Assembly: GCA_023428205.1 (NCBI GenBank)
Contig: JAEYZB010000310.1
Location: 1 to 9,746 of the forward strand
From: Bacteroidota bacterium
GTDB lineage: Bacteria; Bacteroidota; Bacteroidia; Chitinophagales; LD1
Length of the DNA stretch: 9,746 bases
Direction: 5' to 3'
The notes under the pieces were generated by a model. It saw only the letters and a program-made list of their open reading frames with translations, was not told the origin of the DNA and ran no database searches. Shown in pieces: positions 5,846 to 9,746 of the stretch; position 1 is the stretch's first letter; each line of letters opens with the position of its first letter. The position numbers and the translations under genes were made by a program.

Positions 5846-6397
5846 ATGATTTTTGATTTATTAGTTGTCATTATAATTGGCTTAGCGTTTTGGTGGGGCT
5901 ACCAAAAAGGAATTGTCTATTCCATTTTTGCGGTGCTGAGTTATTTTTTGGGTGTGATAGGCGCAGTCAAATTTTCCTATTTGCTTATTAAATATCTGAA
6001 ACAATGGACAGGCCTTTCGCAAAAGCCTCTTGCTATTATTGCATTCGTGCTCGTTTTTTTGATGGTTTTGGTTTTGGTGAAAATCGTAATATGGCTATTG
6101 GAAACTATTCTGAAATCGTTTACGCTTAATACTGCGAATAAAATTGCAGGAGGGGTGCTTCATGCATTGGTCGGAGTTTATCTTTTTTGCGTGCTGCTGT
6201 GGTTCAGCAAGCCTTGGGATTTGGTGCCAAAAAACGAGCAGGAAATGTCGCACTCGTATCGCTACATCAATAATATTGCACCCGATGTAATGAAGTGGAG
6301 CGGGGCAGTAGTGCCGATTTTGAAAGATACTTACAGTCAATTTGAAGGGCTGCTGATTGACGATAATACACTGCATGAAAATTCTGCTGATAGATAA
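5846..6397 (+). CDS. cvpA: CvpA-family integral membrane protein
   Basis: The 183-residue inner-membrane protein has four predicted membrane segments, at about 1-19, 23-48, 61-88 and 101-121, then a soluble tail of about 60 residues. The GYQKG turn after the first segment and NKIAGGVLHALVG before the fourth match the CvpA (colicin V production) family. In enterobacteria CvpA is needed for colicin V secretion and for envelope stress tolerance; the molecular role is unclear. I chose the ATG at 5846 (MIFDLLVVIII), which gives the normal family N-terminus, over the ATG at 5825, which lies in the terminal inverted repeat of the upstream element and would add MTKTKQN. The tail residues PKNEQ (128-132) are encoded by another AAAAAACGAGCAG. 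The 3' end overlaps the next gene by 23 bases. Confidence 0.85.
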   Translation: MIFDLLVVIIIGLAFWWGYQKGIVYSIFAVLSYFLGVIGAVKFSYLLIKYLKQWTGLSQKPLAIIAFVLVFLMVLVLVKIVIWLLETILKSFTLNTANKIAGGVLHALVGVYLFCVLLWFSKPWDLVPKNEQEMSHSYRYINNIAPDVMKWSGAVVPILKDTYSQFEGLLIDDNTLHENSADR

Positions 6398-6959
6398 TTA
6401 CGACTCGTTTACTTACAATTTGTATGACTATGTGGCGCGCGCCAATGTGCAATGCGAAGTAGTGAAAAATGATGCAATTACTATTGCCGAAATTGAATCG
6501 GGAAATTATGATGGGATCATTCTTTCTCCAGGTCCCAAAACACCTGATGATGCAGGAGCGACAAAAGCAATAATCAAGTATTTTTATAACAGCAAACCGA
6601 TTCTCGGAATTTGCTTGGGGCACCAAGCGATTGGTGAAACATTTGGCGCAAAATTGGTGAAAGCCGATTATCCGATGCATGGGAAAACGAGTGAAATTGT
6701 TTTTGAGCCGCATTATTTATTTCAAAACTTTTTTGAGCCGTTTAATGCAATGCGTTATCATTCGCTGATTTTGAAAGATGTCGCGTCTCCGCTTCGCGTA
6801 ATCGCCAAAACCAACAATGCGGAGGTAATGGCAGTGGTTCATGAAAATGAGTTGTTGTGTGGCGTACAGTTTCATCCTGAGTCAGTTCTAACCGAAAATG
6901 GGCAACAAATCATCAACAACTGGTTATTGTTTGTGAAAAAGTTTTACACAAAACTTTGA
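6375..6959 (+). CDS. Anthranilate/aminodeoxychorismate synthase glutamine amidotransferase subunit (TrpG/PabA)
   Basis: This 194-residue class I glutamine amidotransferase releases ammonia from glutamine for a chorismate-using partner (TrpE or PabB). Visible landmarks are the start MKILLIDNYDSFTYNL, LSPGPKTP (50-57, oxyanion region), the nucleophile elbow GICLGHQAIG with catalytic Cys80, MHGKTS (101-106), RYHSL (127-131) and VQFHPESVLTENG with His167 and Glu169. The catalytic triad is complete. The ATG at 6375 gives the standard N-terminus and overlaps cvpA by 23 bases, so translation may be coupled. No synthase large subunit or other trp or folate gene is in the window, so tryptophan and folate synthesis cannot be told apart; the subunit may serve both, as in Bacillus. 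Confidence 0.92.
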   Translation: MKILLIDNYDSFTYNLYDYVARANVQCEVVKNDAITIAEIESGNYDGIILSPGPKTPDDAGATKAIIKYFYNSKPILGICLGHQAIGETFGAKLVKADYPMHGKTSEIVFEPHYLFQNFFEPFNAMRYHSLILKDVASPLRVIAKTNNAEVMAVVHENELLCGVQFHPESVLTENGQQIINNWLLFVKKFYTKL

Positions 6960-6984
6960 CGGCTTGCGATAAAATATACTTTTG
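6955..6984 (+). promoter_or_regulatory. Bacteroidota-type promoter for the alpha/beta hydrolase
   Basis: TTTG (6955-6958) and TACTTTTG (6977-6984) both match the TTTG / TAnnTTTG consensus exactly, with 18 bases between (slightly short of 19-21). The ATG at 6998 follows 13 bases after the second box, giving a short leader like those inferred for miaB and yqeY. The upstream box overlaps the last codons of the amidotransferase gene. Confidence 0.55.
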
Positions 6985-6997
6985 GGTTATAGTAATT

Positions 6998-7765
6998 ATG
7001 TCGTTAACAATAAAAGAAGAGGCGGGGTTCCGTTATGTTGAAGTTGGTTCAGGACCTGTGATTGTGAATTTGCACGGTCTTTTTGGTGCGCTCAGCAACT
7101 TTAGAGACGTTACTGATTTTTTCAGTAAACGCGGCTACACAGTAGTAATTCCAATTTTACCATTATATACGCTGGAGATGGAGAAGACCAATGTTCCCGG
7201 TATGGTGGAATACGTTGAAAACTTCGTGAAATACAAAGGGTATAAAGAGGTGAATTTGATTGGCAATTCGTTGGGAGGGCACATTGCGTTGATTTATGCA
7301 TTGCAAAATCCATCGGGTGTAAAATCGATGACACTGACGGCAAGTTCAGGTTTGTTTGAAAATTCGTTGGGCGACCAATATCCCCGTAAGAGTGATAAGG
7401 AATACATCAAACGTAAAACGGCTGAAACGTTTTATGACCCGAATTTTGCAACCGATGATTTGGTGGAGGAAGTTTTTGAAATCATTAATAATCGCGAAAA
7501 AGCAATTCGTGTAATTTATTTGGCAAAATCTGCTGTACGGCACAATTTGCGTGATGAATTATACAAAATCACTATCCCATGCAATCTGATTTGGGGCGCA
7601 GATGATACCATTACACCGCCATTTGTAGGGGAGGATTTTCATAAACTTTTGCCTAATTCCGAATTGACACTTTTAGAAAAATGTGGACATGCACCGATGA
7701 TGGAAGTGCCACAAGTATTCAACGAGTGTATGGAAAAATTCTTAAATAAAGTGTACGGCAAGTAA
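6998..7765 (+). CDS. Alpha/beta hydrolase
   Basis: The 255-residue protein has the alpha/beta hydrolase fold: oxyanion-loop HGLFG (26-30), nucleophile elbow GNSLGG with Ser91, acid residue in WGADDTITPP (Asp203) and catalytic His231 in CGHAPMMEVP. A helical cap lies at about 120-190. There is no signal peptide, so it is cytosolic. It belongs to the MhpC/epoxide hydrolase-like group, and the substrate cannot be read from the sequence. The ATG at 6998 (MSLTIKEEAGFRYVEVG) is preferred because a promoter-like sequence lies just before it; a longer frame from 6956 would contain that promoter. The CBS gene follows 33 bases later and is probably in the same operon. I recall this hydrolase-CBS pair next to pdxJ and nadK in other Bacteroidota, but neither is here. 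Confidence 0.88.
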   Translation: MSLTIKEEAGFRYVEVGSGPVIVNLHGLFGALSNFRDVTDFFSKRGYTVVIPILPLYTLEMEKTNVPGMVEYVENFVKYKGYKEVNLIGNSLGGHIALIYALQNPSGVKSMTLTASSGLFENSLGDQYPRKSDKEYIKRKTAETFYDPNFATDDLVEEVFEIINNREKAIRVIYLAKSAVRHNLRDELYKITIPCNLIWGADDTITPPFVGEDFHKLLPNSELTLLEKCGHAPMMEVPQVFNECMEKFLNKVYGK

Positions 7766-7798
7766 ACCTAAAGTGTTTTTTTGTCGTCTATTGAATAT

Positions 7799-8464
7799 AT
7801 GTTAGCCCGCGAAATTATATCAAATATGGTAAAACCCCTTTCGTATTCAGATACAGGGGAGTCTGCTTTGCTCGCGATGCACGAATTGAACGTGAATCAG
7901 ATGCCGGTAACGGACGGCAAAAAATACATCGGTATTTTATCGTTGGAAGAAGTTGCGCTTGCAAAACATTTGGATGAAGCTCTTTCGCAAGTGCACACGT
8001 CTCTTAAACGACCTTATGTGCACGAAAGTTCACACTTGTTTGATGTGATGAAAGCCGGTTTGGAATATAATGTTCGGGTAGTTCCTGTGCTTTCTGATGA
8101 AAATGACAATTATTTGGGTGTGATTTCTGCAGAAAGCTGTTTGAAAGCCTTTTCGGAGCTCAACTCTATTTCTGACGAAGGCGGAATTGTAGAACTTGCT
8201 GTTCCGATGAAAGATTTTTCAATGGCAGAAATAGCTCGTATTATTGAAAGCAATGATGTTCGAGTTTTGGCTTGTTATACAAATATTGACCCGAAAACAA
8301 ATCGGGTGAATGTTACCGTAAAAACAAATTCCAATGAATTAGCTGCGGTGATTTCAGCTTTTGAACGATTCGGCTACGAAATTCAGGGTTTCTATCACGA
8401 ACAAGAATATACTGAAGACCTGAAAGAAAACTACGATGCGCTTGTCCGCTTTATGAATGTGTAG
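7799..8464 (+). CDS. CBS-domain pair protein with C-terminal ACT-like region
   Basis: The 221-residue protein begins MLAREIISNMVKPLSYSDTGESAL. Residues about 8-60 and 70-130 form two CBS motifs (NQMPVTDGKKYIGILSLEEVA and VRVVPVLSDENDNYLGVISAESC), a tandem that usually binds adenine nucleotides. Residues about 140-210 (DFSMAEIARIIESNDVRVLAC...ISAFERFGYEI) have the strand-helix pattern of an ACT-like regulatory domain, as in AcuB proteins. It is therefore probably a soluble ligand sensor; its target is unknown. I chose the ATG at 7799 because MLA is the family start I recall; the TTG at 7781 would add six residues. It lies 33 bases after the hydrolase with no terminator between, and is convergent with the next gene 41 bases away, with no clear terminator between them. 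Confidence 0.85.
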   Translation: MLAREIISNMVKPLSYSDTGESALLAMHELNVNQMPVTDGKKYIGILSLEEVALAKHLDEALSQVHTSLKRPYVHESSHLFDVMKAGLEYNVRVVPVLSDENDNYLGVISAESCLKAFSELNSISDEGGIVELAVPMKDFSMAEIARIIESNDVRVLACYTNIDPKTNRVNVTVKTNSNELAAVISAFERFGYEIQGFYHEQEYTEDLKENYDALVRFMNV

Positions 8465-8505
8465 TGTTTTTTGTGTGAAGAGGGTAAATAAATCGGAGCG
8501 AATTT

Positions 8506-9378
8506 TCAGTTTAACTCCAAATTATCTGCCACTAAATTTTCCAACTTAGGTAACTGGAGAAAATCAGTTGAAATTTTTTGCAGCGCTGAAGCGGCATTTA
8601 ATAGCCCTTGTTTCCGTAGTGTAGGTTTAGTGTTCCAAATCGTTTGCAGAAGCCATGTTTGTGCGTCAGTGGCGCTCATCGAAAATCGGGCTTGTAATTC
8701 ACCAATCGTGTTTTTGTTGACAATGAAATTTTTGCACTGCTGCTCCATTAGCGAAATAGTTTGCAAAACAAGCTCTTTTTTTGTTTCGTACGATTTGCGG
8801 TTTGCCACAATCAAAAAACTTGACCATGGAGCGGAAAACTCACCAATGGAGCGTAATTCTCCAGAGACTACATGAGGCTTTGTGGTGTATTTTTCCCAGT
8901 AAAAAATATCGCTCTCATTTTTTGTGAGGGAATCCACCGCGCCTTGTAAACTCTTAATTTCTATCAATGAGTAATTCGAGAGCGATTCGCCCCTTTGTTC
9001 TGCATGAATAAGCGCCATTAAATGTGAGCCTGAACCTAAGCGGCTAATTGCAATGCGTTTCGCATAACTGTCGTACACCGAGCTTACGGCACTTTCTTCG
9101 CCCGTGAAAATCCCCCATACCAAAGGGGATGAAATATATTCTTTCACGATTAGCGCGTCCAAACCATTTGCCGCAGCAGAAAGGAATCCTTCGGTCAATA
9201 AAATAGCTAAATCTAACTCTCCGCTTTTCAATGCGCTCACCATTTCGCCCGTACCGCCCTTATAGTATTGCCACGATACGTCAATATTGTTTGTTGAAAA
9301 AATTTGCTGTTCAATCGCCAATTGCCAAGGCAAATTAAAGTGTTCAGGAACTCCGCCAATACTTAGTTTTGCTGTCAT
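8506..9378 (-). CDS. Substrate-binding-protein homologue without a signal peptide (Ca3427-like/NMT1 type)
   Basis: The 290-residue protein has the type II periplasmic-binding-protein pattern of the SsuA/NMT1/THI5 group. Landmarks are GGVPEHFNLPWQLAIE (8-23), the ligand-loop YKGGTGEMVSALKSGELDLAILLTEG (39-64), ISRLGSGSHLMA (111-122) and an LQGAVDSLTKNESDIFYWE segment (144-162). The N-terminus starts directly with the first strand, without a signal peptide or lipobox, so it should stay in the cytosol. I recall a family of such proteins, named after Candida Ca3427, found in bacteria and fungi and of unsettled function. The ATG is separated by one base from the adaptor stop codon, and AAGGAAGAGAAG lies just upstream, so translation is probably coupled to the adaptor. 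No ABC ATPase or permease is visible nearby. Confidence 0.85.
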   Translation of the reverse strand: MTAKLSIGGVPEHFNLPWQLAIEQQIFSTNNIDVSWQYYKGGTGEMVSALKSGELDLAILLTEGFLSAAANGLDALIVKEYISSPLVWGIFTGEESAVSSVYDSYAKRIAISRLGSGSHLMALIHAEQRGESLSNYSLIEIKSLQGAVDSLTKNESDIFYWEKYTTKPHVVSGELRSIGEFSAPWSSFLIVANRKSYETKKELVLQTISLMEQQCKNFIVNKNTIGELQARFSMSATDAQTWLLQTIWNTKPTLRKQGLLNAASALQKISTDFLQLPKLENLVADNLELN

Positions 9379-9379
9379 T

Positions 9380-9745
9380 TTACTTCTCTTCCTTAAACAA
9401 ATTCTTTTCGTCTGTCACCTCCACTAAGTCGCCATTTTTAAGAGTTTTAGAGATGAGTTTAAAAGGAGCTTTAATAACTGATTGCCCGTCTTTTAATCCA
9501 CTCAGGATTTCAATGTTCATCGCATCTTGGATGCCTGTAGAAACTTCTGCCAATGTTGCCTTGCCGTTTTCTACTACAAACACAACCTCTTTCGCTTGCT
9601 CATTTTTTTGACCCACTTCAGCATCTTCGTCTACTTTCTTTTTGTAGCCGCCTTTTAGTTCTGCTTCATCGCGTGTGGTTACTGCTTGAATTGGCACAGA
9701 AAGTACCTCGTTTTTTGATTGGGTTTTAATGTCTGCCGTTGCCGA
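9380..9745 (-). CDS. Periplasmic efflux adaptor (RND/MacA-type membrane fusion protein), C-terminal part
   Basis: The frame runs open to the right edge, so only the last 121 residues are present; a GTG at 9697 is an internal Val codon of LSVPIQAVTTR. That motif, followed by VVFVVENGKATLAEVSTGIQ, IEILSGLKDGQSVI and SKTLKNGDLVEV, is the membrane-proximal beta domain of HlyD-family adaptors. These link an inner-membrane pump (RND or MacB-type ABC) to a TolC-like channel. A charged insertion (about 9570-9660, rich in Lys, Glu and Gly) lies between the first and second strands. The next gene downstream is the binding-protein homologue, not a pump, so the pump would have to be upstream outside the window. 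RND and MacA types cannot be told apart from this fragment. Confidence 0.88.
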   Translation of the reverse strand, partial: SATADIKTQSKNEVLSVPIQAVTTRDEAELKGGYKKKVDEDAEVGQKNEQAKEVVFVVENGKATLAEVSTGIQDAMNIEILSGLKDGQSVIKAPFKLISKTLKNGDLVEVTDEKNLFKEEK

Positions 9746-9746
9746 C

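Noticed and set aside
9380..9697. A complete 105-residue small protein starting at the GTG at 9697
   Set aside because: The frame stays open to the window edge and the upstream residues continue the adaptor motif (KNEVLSVPIQAV), so this is the end of a larger gene.

Overview
The window looks like a chromosomal segment of a Bacteroidota bacterium, possibly of the Chitinophagales/Sphingobacteriales kind, though the order is a guess. The evidence is the EF-Tu sequence type, the hpf - four tRNAs - tuf block, several upstream sequences that fit the Bacteroidota promoter TTTG-N19/21-TAnnTTTG, the near absence of Shine-Dalgarno sequences, tRNA genes without an encoded CCA, and an OmpA-like protein with TSP3-type calcium repeats. 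It is mostly core genome: I see no transposase, phage gene, CRISPR array or recognisable defence system.

Layout. (1) 2-1261: C-terminal part of an OmpA-family outer-membrane protein, 5' end outside the window, closed by a strong terminator. (2) 1428-3600: a translation block on the + strand: short-form hibernation factor hpf, terminator, tRNA-Thr(TGT), tRNA-Tyr(GTA), tRNA-Gly(TCC), a second tRNA-Thr(TGT), tuf, terminator. The tRNAs and tuf are probably one transcription unit. (3) 3644-5125, - strand: miaB, which makes ms2i6A37. The tRNA-Tyr in this window has A36-A37-A38 and is a predicted substrate. (4) 5126-5302: a divergent intergenic region with two imperfect 26-base inverted arms, each carrying a TAnnTTTG promoter element, around a tandem 30-base repeat. 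(5) 5303-6959, + strand: yqeY-like gene, a 70-base dispersed-type repeat, cvpA-like membrane gene, and a TrpG/PabA glutamine amidotransferase overlapping cvpA by 23 bases. (6) 6998-8464, + strand: an alpha/beta hydrolase with its own promoter-like sequence, then a CBS-CBS-(ACT-like) protein. (7) 8506-9745, - strand: the C-terminal part of a membrane-fusion (RND/MacA-type) adaptor, then, after one base, a substrate-binding-protein homologue with no signal peptide.

No gene-free stretch exceeds 300 bases; the longest is 5126-5302 (177 bases), and the next is 1262-1427 (166 bases). The most interesting non-coding structure is at 5141-5285 and 5761-5830: inverted promoter arms, tandem repeats and a composite palindromic repeat sharing the motif AAAAAACGAG(C/G)AGG. 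The most interesting genes are the apparently cytosolic binding protein coupled to an efflux adaptor, and the OmpA domain that lacks the usual peptidoglycan-binding Asp. I did not find a clearly new multi-gene system.
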